DNA from: Providencia rettgeri
Lineage (GTDB): Bacteria > Pseudomonadota > Gammaproteobacteria > Enterobacterales > Enterobacteriaceae
DNA: 64,000 nt
Direction: 5' to 3'
Assembly: GCF_023205015.1 (NCBI RefSeq)
Contig: NZ_CP096258.1
Coordinates: 3,410,001 to 3,474,000, forward strand
The notes beneath the pieces are model-generated. The model was not told the origin of the DNA. It saw nothing but the letters and a program-made list of their open reading frames with translations, and searched no databases. Shown here in pieces: positions 25,723 through 34,822 of this stretch; position 1 is the first letter of the stretch; the number at the start of each line of letters is the position of its first letter. The translations under genes and the position numbers were made by a program.

Positions 25723-26076
25723 ATGTCCATCAAACGTAACAACCCGAAACCACGATTAGCAGACAGCGTTGAATATGCAGGGGTAGTTTATTTATCAGGG
25801 CAAGTACCTAATGACCTAACCGGTGACATAACTCAACAAACATTTGAGGTTTTAGCGAAAATTGATTCTTTACTTGCTGCAAGCGACAGTAATAAAACTC
25901 GAATTCTATCTGCTCAAGTTTGGATTAAAGATATGGCAAGGGATTTTTCAGCGTTTAACGCTGTATGGGAAGAATGGATGCCCGTTGAAAACAGCCCAGC
26001 CCGCGCTGCTGTTGAAGCTAATATGGCTCGAGACCAAGTGCTTGTTGAAATAATGGTAACAGCCGCTAAATTTTAA
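25723..26076 (+). CDS. RidA-family imine deaminase, partner of DadA-like enzyme
   Basis: A 117-aa Rid protein starting 2 bp after the dehydrogenase stop, so translationally linked. Motifs: VVYLSGQVPNDLTGDI, ILSAQVWIKDM and the catalytic-arginine region NSPARAAVEANMARDQVLVEIM (P-A-R-A). Rid proteins encoded beside flavin amino-acid oxidases hydrolyse the imine product to the oxo acid. It differs in subgroup from the RidA at 20126. Confidence 0.92.
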   Translation: MSIKRNNPKPRLADSVEYAGVVYLSGQVPNDLTGDITQQTFEVLAKIDSLLAASDSNKTRILSAQVWIKDMARDFSAFNAVWEEWMPVENSPARAAVEANMARDQVLVEIMVTAAKF

Positions 26077-26303
26077 TATTACATTTAATAATAGCAGTGA
26101 GGTCTTATAATAAAAATCTACTGCTTTTATTCGTTCTTTTTTAATTCATCCTATCAAATAGTCCCTCACTATATTTTAATTTAACAAATATACTCAATCC
26201 TATTACGAAGAATAATATTTTATTATTTCTCTCATTAACTAGTATTATTTTTATAAACATAAAAATCACAAGACTGTTATTAATTAATAATTGGAGAAAT
26301 AAA

Positions 26304-27965
26304 ATGAACGAAACTGTGATTGAATATATTTTATCTAAACTATATGACTTAGGAATTGAAGATATTTTTGGTGTACCAGGTGATTATTCCTTTCCTATTA
26401 ATGATACGGTTTGTACAACGCCTTATTTACGTTGGGTTGGTAACTGCAATGAGCTCAATGCAGCCTATGCCGCCGATGGGTATGCAAGAATAAAAGGAAT
26501 GGCCGCATTATCAACAACATTTGGTGTTGGCGAGCTAAGTGCGCTAAATGCAATAGCGGGCTCTTTTGCAGAAAGATTACCGATATTTCATTTAGTTGGG
26601 ATGCCACCAAGTCAATCACAACAAAACCAACGCATTGCTCATCACACACTAGGAAATGGAAACTATGATGCATTTTATAAAATGAGCCAGCATATTGTCT
26701 GTGCTCATGCCATCATTACCCCTGAAAACTGTATTGAAGAGACTGAACGGTTAATCATATGCGCCTTACATGAACGCCGACCAGTTTATTTTGGATTACC
26801 TGCTGATTATGCAATGCAGCCTATTATCAAACAAACTAATACATCCTTATCATTTGCCCCCAAAAGCTGTTTAAAAACGTTAAAAACGACAGTTAATCTG
26901 ATAATTAATAAATTAATTAATAGCAAACAAGCCTGCCTATTAGCTGGCTCTATCTCTTTACGTTTAGGGTTAGAAAAAAATTTACAAGACCTGATTGAAC
27001 ATACCCAAATTCCCTATACAACCCTCTTTATGGATAAGAGCGTGTTAGATGAAACTAACACACAATATATGGGAATGTATGCAGGTGATTTTATCAATCC
27101 ACAAGTGACTTCATTTGTAGAAAGTTGTGATTGTATTTTAAATTTCGGCACAATTATGTCAGATTTTAATACGGCTTGTTATACCTCAAATATTAAAGCT
27201 GAAAACATCATCCATATTATGGATAACTACGTAATTATAGATGACCAATGCTACAATAATATTTATATGAAGGATATTCTTCTAGCCTTAAAGAATAATC
27301 TAATATCTCCTACTCATTATCCTTTTAGTCAAAATTCATTCCCAAGAGCACAATCACTTGGGGAGCCAATAGTTTCAGCCACAAAAGAAATAACGGAAAC
27401 ATTCTTATACCCTCGATTAGAAAAAATGCTCAAACCTAACGATATGATATTTGGTGATATAGGCACATTCACCATGGGCTTAGCATTTGCACTTTTACCT
27501 AAAGGGGCGTCTTTTCAAACGCAATCTTTATGGGGATCAATTGGTTGGGCGACGCCTGCCGCATTAGGTGCAGCCTTAGCATCTCCCTCTCGTCGTATTA
27601 TTTTAATAACCGGTGAAGGTGCTCATCAATTAACTATGCAAGAAATTAGTCAATTTTCACGATTTGGATTAAAACCCATTATTTTTGTTCTAAATAACGA
27701 TGGCTACCTTATCGAGCGACTATTTTGTCGAGAACCTGAATATTATTATAACGATGTTGCTAAATGGAATTATGCACAGCTACCTTCGGCACTTGGGTGT
27801 GATGATTGGTATTGTAAAAAAGTAACAACCTGCGAGGAACTCAATGACACCTTACTGCATATTGAAACTCTGGAGACCGCAGCTTACATTGAAATAATTA
27901 CCGATCGGTATGATGCATCAAAATATTTGGTGAAAATGGGAGAGGCGATTACCTCCATATATTAA
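26304..27965 (+). CDS. Thiamine-diphosphate 2-oxo-acid decarboxylase (indolepyruvate/phenylpyruvate type)
   Basis: A 553-aa ThDP enzyme of the pyruvate decarboxylase family, about the length of IpdC (550). The N-terminal PYR domain carries the catalytic Glu in NCNELNAAYAADGYAR. The C-terminal PP domain has the GDG-type cofactor motif: ITGEGAHQLTMQEISQF, then VLNNDGYLIERL. The family converts indolepyruvate or phenylpyruvate to the aldehyde, the key step of the indolepyruvate route to indole-3-acetate. Substrate cannot be fixed from sequence alone. It follows dadA-ridA after about 230 bp (own promoter likely). Two aldehyde-oxidase-type operons lie just downstream. Confidence 0.88.
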   Translation: MNETVIEYILSKLYDLGIEDIFGVPGDYSFPINDTVCTTPYLRWVGNCNELNAAYAADGYARIKGMAALSTTFGVGELSALNAIAGSFAERLPIFHLVGMPPSQSQQNQRIAHHTLGNGNYDAFYKMSQHIVCAHAIITPENCIEETERLIICALHERRPVYFGLPADYAMQPIIKQTNTSLSFAPKSCLKTLKTTVNLIINKLINSKQACLLAGSISLRLGLEKNLQDLIEHTQIPYTTLFMDKSVLDETNTQYMGMYAGDFINPQVTSFVESCDCILNFGTIMSDFNTACYTSNIKAENIIHIMDNYVIIDDQCYNNIYMKDILLALKNNLISPTHYPFSQNSFPRAQSLGEPIVSATKEITETFLYPRLEKMLKPNDMIFGDIGTFTMGLAFALLPKGASFQTQSLWGSIGWATPAALGAALASPSRRIILITGEGAHQLTMQEISQFSRFGLKPIIFVLNNDGYLIERLFCREPEYYYNDVAKWNYAQLPSALGCDDWYCKKVTTCEELNDTLLHIETLETAAYIEIITDRYDASKYLVKMGEAITSIY

Positions 27966-28010
27966 CTACATTATTTGTAGTTAGCTCCGCCATCTAAAAT
28001 GGCGTGAGCT
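27963..28010. terminator. Paired hairpins between convergent genes
   Basis: Two adjacent stems: TAACTACA with TGTAGTTA (27963-27983), then AGCTCCGCCAT with ATGGCGTGAGCT (27983-28010, one bulge). They sit between the decarboxylase and xdhC stops and probably end both transcripts. Confidence 0.65.
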
Positions 28011-28041
28011 ATTAGAAATAAAATTACGTTATATTAAATAG

Positions 28042-29052
28042 TTAATTTATACCCATCAATTTCTTAGTTTTATATGCAGTCTCTGATGAGGTCACGCCAT
28101 TTTTATAAGCAACGATGTCGGCCATTATCGCTAAAGCAATTTCAGGTGGTGTTTTGCTACCTATCGGAATACCAATGGGGGCATGAATACGCTTTATTTC
28201 CTCTTCCGTCATCCCACCAGATGCTATAAGACGTTCACGACGACGAGCACTCGTTCTTACTGATCCCATTGCACCAATGTAAAAAGCCTCTGTATTAACC
28301 GACTCCATCAGAGTTAAATCATCAATTCGGGGATCATGGGTTAAGGAAACAATGGCAGTATTTGGAGAACAACCTTGTTCTTCTAAATAGCGGGCGGGAA
28401 ATAAAGAAACAACCTCAACTTGGGGTGGAATTTGTGGTGCAAACCGCGCTATTTCGTCTTCTCGGTGATCGCAAATAATGACCTCAAAACCCAATGTTAA
28501 GGCAAAATTAGCGCAATAGGCTCCGACAGTAGAAATTCCTGCGATAATTAACCGAGGAGGAGCTGCAATATATAACTGAATTTTATCGCCATCACGCGCT
28601 ATCTGTGTTGGTTGCTCTGATTTATTAGCTATATGAATTTCACCGCTCTGCGGCAAAGTGACTTTCTTGATAATGGCCGAATAACCCAATAGCGCATTGT
28701 GGATCTCAACAAGGTAATGAAGCGATTTTTCATTATTGGGTAAATATTCGATCAAAACATCTAAGCTGCCATCACAGGGCAAGTTGACTTTAGTTTCAAT
28801 CCCACCTCTCCCATAACGAACAACTTGGCTGTGACTAACATAGTCAATATTTTTGATTCGTTGAATAAAATCTTCCTCAATACAACCACCTGATAAAGAA
28901 CCAACATACAGACCATCTGCCTTTGCAACAAGAAGTGAACCTGGGCTACGAGGGGAAGAACCATATGTACTTAGCACCGTACACAACCATATAGGCTCTT
29001 TTTTTATCCAAGAAAGGGCTTGAGAGATAACAAAAACATCTTCACGCAACAT
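28042..29052 (-). CDS. XdhC/CoxI-family molybdenum-cofactor maturation factor
   Basis: XdhC proteins bind molybdenum cofactor, oversee its sulfuration and insert it into xanthine-oxidase-family enzymes. 336 aa: N-terminal XdhC domain (VLSTYGSSPRSPGSLLV; GSLSGGCIEEDF with the conserved Cys), and a C-terminal Rossmann domain (RLIIAGISTVGAYCANFA; VSLTHDPRIDDLTL; YIGAMGSVRTSARR). It is divergent from the first Mo-hydroxylase operon and followed, on its strand, by nothing but a terminator; mocA is its upstream partner. It probably serves both hydroxylases. Confidence 0.93.
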   Translation of the reverse strand: MLREDVFVISQALSWIKKEPIWLCTVLSTYGSSPRSPGSLLVAKADGLYVGSLSGGCIEEDFIQRIKNIDYVSHSQVVRYGRGGIETKVNLPCDGSLDVLIEYLPNNEKSLHYLVEIHNALLGYSAIIKKVTLPQSGEIHIANKSEQPTQIARDGDKIQLYIAAPPRLIIAGISTVGAYCANFALTLGFEVIICDHREDEIARFAPQIPPQVEVVSLFPARYLEEQGCSPNTAIVSLTHDPRIDDLTLMESVNTEAFYIGAMGSVRTSARRRERLIASGGMTEEEIKRIHAPIGIPIGSKTPPEIALAIMADIVAYKNGVTSSETAYKTKKLMGIN

Positions 29053-29061
29053 ATTCGTTCC

Positions 29062-29625
29062 TTAATCGTTATCAACACTCGGATAATCAATATCTTTTAC
29101 AACATTTTCATCATTTATGTTTAATTGATAAACAAGGTTGCGACGTAATATTGATTTCGCACCATCATCACCTACTAGATTAATTAATTCCGTATAATAC
29201 TTCGCAGATATTCCCACCGGATGGCCTGGTAAACCATTATATACTGGCCTGACTAATGTATGGTGTTTTAATTTATTCGCTACACGGGTAAATAAATGAC
29301 TATTGATATATGGCATATCCGCCAAATGAATTATCCATCCATCTAAATTTGAAGTATTTTTAACACCAAATGCGATTGATTCACCTAGCCCATTACTATT
29401 TATCAACGAGTATGGAATATTAAATTGTAAACAATTATTAATAACACCTTCATTCTCAGGCCGTGTCACTACATGCACAGGAAGCTCACTATCGATTGAA
29501 TTTAATAGTGTTTTCTCAAAAACTGTATTTTTTTCAAGCATGAAATTCAATTTACTTCCTGTACCTCCAGCATTTTGAAAACGTTCACTTTTTCCTGCTG
29601 CCAATATTAAAATACCAATATTCAT
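29062..29625 (-). CDS. MocA-type molybdenum cofactor nucleotidyltransferase
   Basis: MobA-like NTP transferase that in this family converts Mo-molybdopterin to the cytosine dinucleotide form (MCD) used by periplasmic hydroxylases. 187 aa from the ATG at 29625; the frame extends upstream to a GTG, but the family starts as MNIGILILAAGKSERF. Nucleotide-binding LAAGKSERF with a downstream Lys, GLGESIAFGV, IIHLADMPYI and GLPGHPVGIS are MocA features. The gap to xdhC is 9 bp, so one operon. MCD specificity is inferred from family and context. Confidence 0.88.
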   Translation of the reverse strand: MNIGILILAAGKSERFQNAGGTGSKLNFMLEKNTVFEKTLLNSIDSELPVHVVTRPENEGVINNCLQFNIPYSLINSNGLGESIAFGVKNTSNLDGWIIHLADMPYINSHLFTRVANKLKHHTLVRPVYNGLPGHPVGISAKYYTELINLVGDDGAKSILRRNLVYQLNINDENVVKDIDYPSVDND

Positions 29626-29820
29626 AGTTTTTATTTTAAATCGATATACTGATTGCGTATCCCATAAATAAAGTATATTCAGTAAGATCACAAGAACTAC
29701 TTATCATTAATTTGAAAATTATTAAGAGAGGTATAATATAAATGTGACACGAGTAATTTTTTCGATGTGACTATAAAAATAAAAATACCGATGTAATAAT
29801 AATAAGTGTAAGGGTGTATT

Positions 29821-32616
29821 ATGAGCAAAAGCAATGTCGAACTCTCCCGCAGACACTTTCTAAAATGTGCCGTTATAGCGGGAATATCTGTTTATTTAGC
29901 CCCTTTGTATAGCCGTGCTTTTGATGTGCTATTCGAAGAAAAAATCCTTCAATCTCCTGACTGGAACCCGGTCGACAAACAAATCAAATTTCGTATTGAT
30001 GGGTTTGCCAAAGTCCAAGGGGAAAAAGTCTTCGCCAGAGACATCCGTGCACGAGATATCCCTCACTGGCCAAAACAACAAGGTCATGCATTTTTACTCC
30101 GCGTGACTCAAGCCGATAAAATTTACCAAGGCTTTAACCTTGATCGACTAAAAAATGGCCTGATGCCTGACCGCATCGTAACCGCAAGTGACTTAGAAAA
30201 AGATGGCGTTGCTTTTCCTGAATTTTATGGTGATGATTTATTGCTTCCAGAAGGGAAAACTCCCGCTTACCTTGGCCAAGCCGTCGCATTATTGATTTAT
30301 CATGATTTTGCTAAATTCCGTTTTGCCAAAGAAACCTTAAAATTCCGTGACGATGTTATCCAATACGGCGCAATAACTGGCCCATTAGAACGAGACCCAT
30401 GGGGAACCTACCGTGGCGTGCGAATTGGCAATGAAAATCCTTATGAGCCAGATATTTATTCAAGCCTAAAAGATATGCCAATCTCCCCTATTGGCATGAA
30501 AAAGCACTTACCCGTTTGGCCTGAAGGTCGCGAAGGCGGAAAATTAGATCAACAAGGCATGCTATATGCTGATGAGCTCGCTAAACAACTGGAAAACCCA
30601 CCGGAAGACTGGTTAGTGCTCAAACGAAAATACTTTTCTCAATCCATTGATACTGCTGCCTTAGAGCCTGATAACGCTAACGGTTGGTACGACGCCAAAA
30701 CACAGTCATTCCATCTTGTTATTCCGACACAGTCCCCTCAGGAAGTTGCGGAATCATTACCAGAGATGTTGGCAAAATCGCATTTCCCAATTAAACAAAT
30801 TTTCCTACACCCTTGTTTTACCGTTGGTTATGGTTCTAAAGACCACACTCCATTCCCCTATTATGGTGCGATGGCAACATTATATGGGGACGGAGTTCCT
30901 ATTCGTCTAGCTAATGACCGTTATGAACAATTTCAATCCACCATCAAACGCCATGCTTTCGATATGGATTACACCTTAGCGGTTAATAAAAAAACGCATA
31001 AAATTGAAGCCCTTTCAGCTTCTTTTATTGGTGACGGCGGTGGTCGCTGTAATTTTACGCCTTCCGTTGTTATGGTCGGGGCTACAGGTGCCCAAGCTAT
31101 CTATTATATTCCCCGCAGTGATTTATCTGCAGTCGGTATTGCATCAAGAGCGGTCGATGCGGGTTCAGCTCGCGGTTATGGTACTTTACAAGCCATGGCA
31201 GCAACCGATATGTTAATGGAAGAAGCCGCAAAGCTCCTCAAAGCTGACCCCATCGAGTTCCGTCTTAAAAATATCATCAAATCTGGGATGAAGAATACCC
31301 AAGGGGCAATTCCTGGCGGCGCAATTCGTGCCGATGAAGTGTTAACCCGCTGTGCTGCGCACCCAATGTGGACTGACAGAGCCAAACGTAAAGCCGACTT
31401 CGAAGCGAAAAATAGCGGTAAACTATTCGGTACAGGGATTTCTTGTGTGCAAAAAGACTTCGGAACAGGCGCGGAATCCTCCTTTGCTCGCGTAGAACTT
31501 ACCCCCGAGGGTAAAATTGCCATTTACCATAGTGGTGCAGAAATTGGTACAGGTATGTCTACGTCCCAATCGGTGGTTTGCGCTAAATGGTTAGGAAAGC
31601 CTGCGGAACAAGCTCACTTTTCCGTTGTTGATTGGTCAATTTTACCGATGATCTCAACAGGTAACCCATTTGCTATGTCACAAGATGAGCAAAACCACTT
31701 AGCACAAAACCCATTATGGACACCGAACTACTGCTCACCTGCGAGTGCCAGTAATTCCGCCTATTATTTCACCCATAGCACCGAAGCGGCAGCGCGTCTT
31801 ATATTCGAACATGGGTTATGGCCAGCGGCTATGTCAATTTGGCAAGAAGGCATTGGTGGCGGGCAAGCTGCTCCTCTCGTTGTTCGCCGTGAGGATGCTC
31901 GTTGGGTTGCTGAAGGCTTAACCGCTGATGGGCTTGAGGTGCTTAGCTTACCGCGCTTAATTGAACGCACTTTTGCAATGGACGGGGTAACTGGCGCAGT
32001 GTGCCACGTATTTAACCGCTGGCAATGGGCTGAAGCCGATTTTCCTATTCAGGGTGAAACCCGCCGTTTACCGATTGATGGGCTATCGCTACGATTTGCC
32101 GATAAAGAATACCAAGTTTGCCACCGCGAAAAAGCGTATTACCCTGATACACAAAGAAATAATGCCGGAGTCACTTACTACAGTGCCGTCGCTACCGTTA
32201 GCGAACTATCCATTGATAAAGCGACTGGGCAAGTCGAATTGCTGAATCACCATAGCGTGGTGGAGTGCGGTAATCTTATCGTTCCACAACTGGTTTCAGG
32301 GCAAATTCAAGGTGGATTAGCAATGGGTATCGGCCATGCGCTCCATGAATATTTACCTCTCTACGAAGATGGCCCTGGTAATGGGACATGGAACTTCAAC
32401 CGTTATCATCTCCCGCTTGCCAGTGACGTTGCTGTTTGGCAACAAACCAACGAAGTCTTACCCGGACTTTCGGACACTGACCCGCCGAAAGGCGTTGCTG
32501 AGGTTGTTATGATCCCGGTGGTTTCATCCATCGTCAATGCCATTGCAGATGCAACTGGTCATCATTTCTTGCATTTGCCTGTACGCGCAAAAGACATTTT
32601 AGAGGTAATATCATGA
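29821..32616 (+). CDS. Periplasmic molybdenum hydroxylase, Mo-binding subunit (copy 1)
   Basis: Large subunit (931 aa) of a xanthine-oxidase-family enzyme of the aldehyde/isoquinoline oxidoreductase type. Twin-arginine signal ELSRRHFLKCAVIAG (residues 8-22) predicts folded export with cofactor. Molybdopterin-binding regions: FIGDGGGRCNFTPS, SARGYGTLQAMAATDML, and QIQGGLAMGIGHALHEYLP. The C-terminal GVAE (in PPKGVAEVVMIP) holds the likely catalytic Glu. It overlaps the 2Fe-2S gene by 4 bp. No FAD subunit is encoded, so electrons must pass to the cytochrome c. Strongly similar to copy 2 at 34823. Substrate probably an aldehyde or N-heterocycle; unproven. Confidence 0.92.
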   Translation: MSKSNVELSRRHFLKCAVIAGISVYLAPLYSRAFDVLFEEKILQSPDWNPVDKQIKFRIDGFAKVQGEKVFARDIRARDIPHWPKQQGHAFLLRVTQADKIYQGFNLDRLKNGLMPDRIVTASDLEKDGVAFPEFYGDDLLLPEGKTPAYLGQAVALLIYHDFAKFRFAKETLKFRDDVIQYGAITGPLERDPWGTYRGVRIGNENPYEPDIYSSLKDMPISPIGMKKHLPVWPEGREGGKLDQQGMLYADELAKQLENPPEDWLVLKRKYFSQSIDTAALEPDNANGWYDAKTQSFHLVIPTQSPQEVAESLPEMLAKSHFPIKQIFLHPCFTVGYGSKDHTPFPYYGAMATLYGDGVPIRLANDRYEQFQSTIKRHAFDMDYTLAVNKKTHKIEALSASFIGDGGGRCNFTPSVVMVGATGAQAIYYIPRSDLSAVGIASRAVDAGSARGYGTLQAMAATDMLMEEAAKLLKADPIEFRLKNIIKSGMKNTQGAIPGGAIRADEVLTRCAAHPMWTDRAKRKADFEAKNSGKLFGTGISCVQKDFGTGAESSFARVELTPEGKIAIYHSGAEIGTGMSTSQSVVCAKWLGKPAEQAHFSVVDWSILPMISTGNPFAMSQDEQNHLAQNPLWTPNYCSPASASNSAYYFTHSTEAAARLIFEHGLWPAAMSIWQEGIGGGQAAPLVVRREDARWVAEGLTADGLEVLSLPRLIERTFAMDGVTGAVCHVFNRWQWAEADFPIQGETRRLPIDGLSLRFADKEYQVCHREKAYYPDTQRNNAGVTYYSAVATVSELSIDKATGQVELLNHHSVVECGNLIVPQLVSGQIQGGLAMGIGHALHEYLPLYEDGPGNGTWNFNRYHLPLASDVAVWQQTNEVLPGLSDTDPPKGVAEVVMIPVVSSIVNAIADATGHHFLHLPVRAKDILEVIS

Positions 32617-33164
32617 GCCTAAATTTCCTTCCTCTTACCTTAACCATTAATGGCCAACAGTATGGACCAATGGACGTGCCTGAAGGCCTCATGATGATCG
32701 ACTTTCTTCATGAATATGTCGACCTAACAGGTTCTCGCCTAGGCTGTGGTCAAGGCATCTGCCATGCTTGCGTTGTTATCTTAGATAATCCATCCGGTAG
32801 CAGCGAAGAGATCCGTACCTGCATTACTGGCGCACATTTTTTCAATAATAAAAGCATCCGAACTATCGAAGGGGCTGCCACCAAAGAAGAAAACGGGGAG
32901 GTAAAACTATCCCCAGTTCAACAAGCTTTTGTTGAACATTTCAGTTTTCAGTGTGGCTACTGTACCCCAGGTTTTGTAAATGCAGCGACCGTATTTATTG
33001 AAGAACTTCAGCGAAACCCGATTGCAGAAGCAGACTTAGAAGAGGCTATCAAACAAGCTCTAAATAACCATATTTGCCGTTGTACGGGCTATGTCCGCTA
33101 TTATGAAGCGGTACGCGATGTGGTTCTGGCGACTCCTGGTCTTATTAAGGAGGCAGTAAAATGA
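32613..33164 (+). CDS. Molybdenum hydroxylase 2Fe-2S subunit (copy 1)
   Basis: Small subunit, 183 aa, with two [2Fe-2S] clusters: an N-terminal ferredoxin-type cluster (C45, C50, C53 in GCGQGICHAC plus a later Cys in EIRTC) and a C-terminal helical cluster (FQCGYCTPGF and HICRCTGYVRYYEA). It has no signal peptide and is presumably co-exported with the Tat-bearing large subunit. Overlaps both neighbours by 4 bp (ATGA), so the three genes are translationally coupled. Confidence 0.95.
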   Translation: MSLNFLPLTLTINGQQYGPMDVPEGLMMIDFLHEYVDLTGSRLGCGQGICHACVVILDNPSGSSEEIRTCITGAHFFNNKSIRTIEGAATKEENGEVKLSPVQQAFVEHFSFQCGYCTPGFVNAATVFIEELQRNPIAEADLEEAIKQALNNHICRCTGYVRYYEAVRDVVLATPGLIKEAVK

Positions 33165-34396
33165 TCAAACGAATTATTTTATGGTTTATAGCCATCGCTA
33201 TCATCGTTTGGGCGGTGCTCTACTGGTATGAAAGCCGTACCTTAGATGGCCCGGTACAAAAAGTCACCGCGACTCCCCAAGAAATTGAGCGAGGTCGTTA
33301 TCTCACATTGGCCGGTGACTGCGCTGCGTGCCACACCAGTGCTGATGGCGCACCATTAGCCGGTGGTTTTCCACTCGATACCCCATTTGGTACCATCTAC
33401 AGCAGTAACTTAACGCCTTCAGCTGACTTTGGTATCGGCCGCTGGACAAAAGATGATTTTTATAAAGCACTGACCCAAGGTATCTCTCCACCGAGTAAAA
33501 ATCTTTATCCGGCAATGCCTTACACATCCTATAAAGGGATCACTCGTGAAGATTCTGATGCTATTTACAGTTATTTGATGAGCCAACCCGCTGTTGATGT
33601 CGCGCCACCTGAAAATTCATTGCCATTCCCACTAAACCAACGTATGGCTATGATTGGCTGGAATTTATTGTTTTTTAACGATAAACCACTCCCCGATAGC
33701 TCACAAGGTAGCTCCTCTGAATGGCTACGTGGCCGCTATTTAGTTAATGTATTAGAGCATTGTGCCGAATGCCATACCCCAAGAGGGAAATTGGGTGAAA
33801 TGGATTTGGATAACTTTATGAAAGGCGGTGCATTAGGCCGTTTTATGGCTCCAGATATTACCCCGAAAGCGCTTGCAGAACGAGGATGGACAAAAGAAGA
33901 TTTACAGCAGTTTTTCATGACTGGGCTCACGCCGCAAGGTTCCGCCTACAGTGATATGCACCCTGTAATTTACCTGAGTTCACAACATTTAACTCCAGAA
34001 GATAATAGTGCCATAGCCACCTATTTAATGGGCGACAACCCACCAGCCACTTCACCATTAAGAATGGGGGAAGGTAACGCACAAGGCCGCCAAATTTATT
34101 TAGAAACCTGCTCCGGCTGCCACTCCTATGATGGTAGCGGCAAACCGAATGTGGCGGTGGCTATGAAAGGGAATTCAACATTACGTGATGCGGATAGCAC
34201 TAACCTAATTAACGCTATTTTAGATGGTTTGCCTGAACAACCGTTTCCTAATAACCAAAACATGCAAAGCATGCCGGGGTTTGCTAATAAGCTAAATGAC
34301 CAACAAATTAGCGAGTTAGTGAATTTCCTTCGCGTTCAATGGGGAGGACAGCCTGCCGATGTCACCCCTGAGCAGATTAAATCTTTACGTCAATAA
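33161..34396 (+). CDS. Triheme membrane-anchored cytochrome c (copy 1)
   Basis: Electron-accepting subunit, 411 aa. An uncleaved N-terminal helix (residues 4-23) anchors it to the inner membrane with the rest in the periplasm. Three haem-c motifs: CAACH (54-58), CAECH (about 200) and CSGCH (about 315), with axial Met candidates such as MPYTSY and MPGF. This resembles cytochrome subunits of alcohol and aldehyde dehydrogenases that reduce quinone or terminal oxidases. It replaces the FAD subunit of classical xanthine oxidases. Last gene of the first operon; terminator follows. Confidence 0.95.
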   Translation: MIKRIILWFIAIAIIVWAVLYWYESRTLDGPVQKVTATPQEIERGRYLTLAGDCAACHTSADGAPLAGGFPLDTPFGTIYSSNLTPSADFGIGRWTKDDFYKALTQGISPPSKNLYPAMPYTSYKGITREDSDAIYSYLMSQPAVDVAPPENSLPFPLNQRMAMIGWNLLFFNDKPLPDSSQGSSSEWLRGRYLVNVLEHCAECHTPRGKLGEMDLDNFMKGGALGRFMAPDITPKALAERGWTKEDLQQFFMTGLTPQGSAYSDMHPVIYLSSQHLTPEDNSAIATYLMGDNPPATSPLRMGEGNAQGRQIYLETCSGCHSYDGSGKPNVAVAMKGNSTLRDADSTNLINAILDGLPEQPFPNNQNMQSMPGFANKLNDQQISELVNFLRVQWGGQPADVTPEQIKSLRQ

Positions 34397-34408
34397 TGAC
34401 AAAAAATG

Positions 34409-34456
34409 AACTATCGGGCTTGTTTGTATTTAACGAGCCCAATAGTTTTCTATTTA
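34409..34456 (+). terminator. Terminator of first Mo-hydroxylase operon
   Basis: AACTAT-C-GGGCT pairs with AGCCC-A-ATAGTT (one mismatch), followed by TTTTC; 12 bp after the cytochrome gene. It separates the two paralogous operons. Confidence 0.75.
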
Positions 34457-34822
34457 ATAACCGAATACAAATACACTTTATATAATTAAATGCATATTGA
34501 TTTAATTATTCATTAATAAGAATTGATGTCATTTACATAAATTATATTCTAATAAAGCTCAGTTATTTTATTCAACACTGTCATATTAAGATGACTCCAA
34601 CAATATTATTCACTTTGTTTTATAAATCCCCTTATTGATTCTTGATATATCATTATATATACCCATAATATTTGTGTAACTTACTGAGCTATCTGATATT
34701 AGCCATCGAATTGTGAGCTAATTTAATCGAAATAAAACAACCTTATAGTACATGGCTAAAAAGTATTATTTATCTCCATTGTTCATAATAAAAACCCTAA
34801 AAATATAATCAGGGAGTACACC
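34457..34822. other. AT-rich spacer between paralogous operons
   Basis: About 365 bp of AT-rich DNA without an ORF. It must carry the promoter of the second Mo-hydroxylase operon. A GGGAG ribosome-binding site lies just before the ATG at 34823. No recognisable operator was found. Confidence 0.45.

Noticed and set aside
29821..34396. First Mo operon as a cytosolic xanthine dehydrogenase serving the nearby adenine deaminase
   Set aside because: The Tat signal, lack of an FAD subunit and the triheme cytochrome c indicate a periplasmic enzyme of the aldehyde/isoquinoline oxidoreductase type.
34779..34809. TTGTTC/TATAAT promoter for the second Mo operon
   Set aside because: The TATAAT lies only 14 bp before the ATG, which would put the transcript start at the ribosome-binding site, and the spacer is 19 bp.
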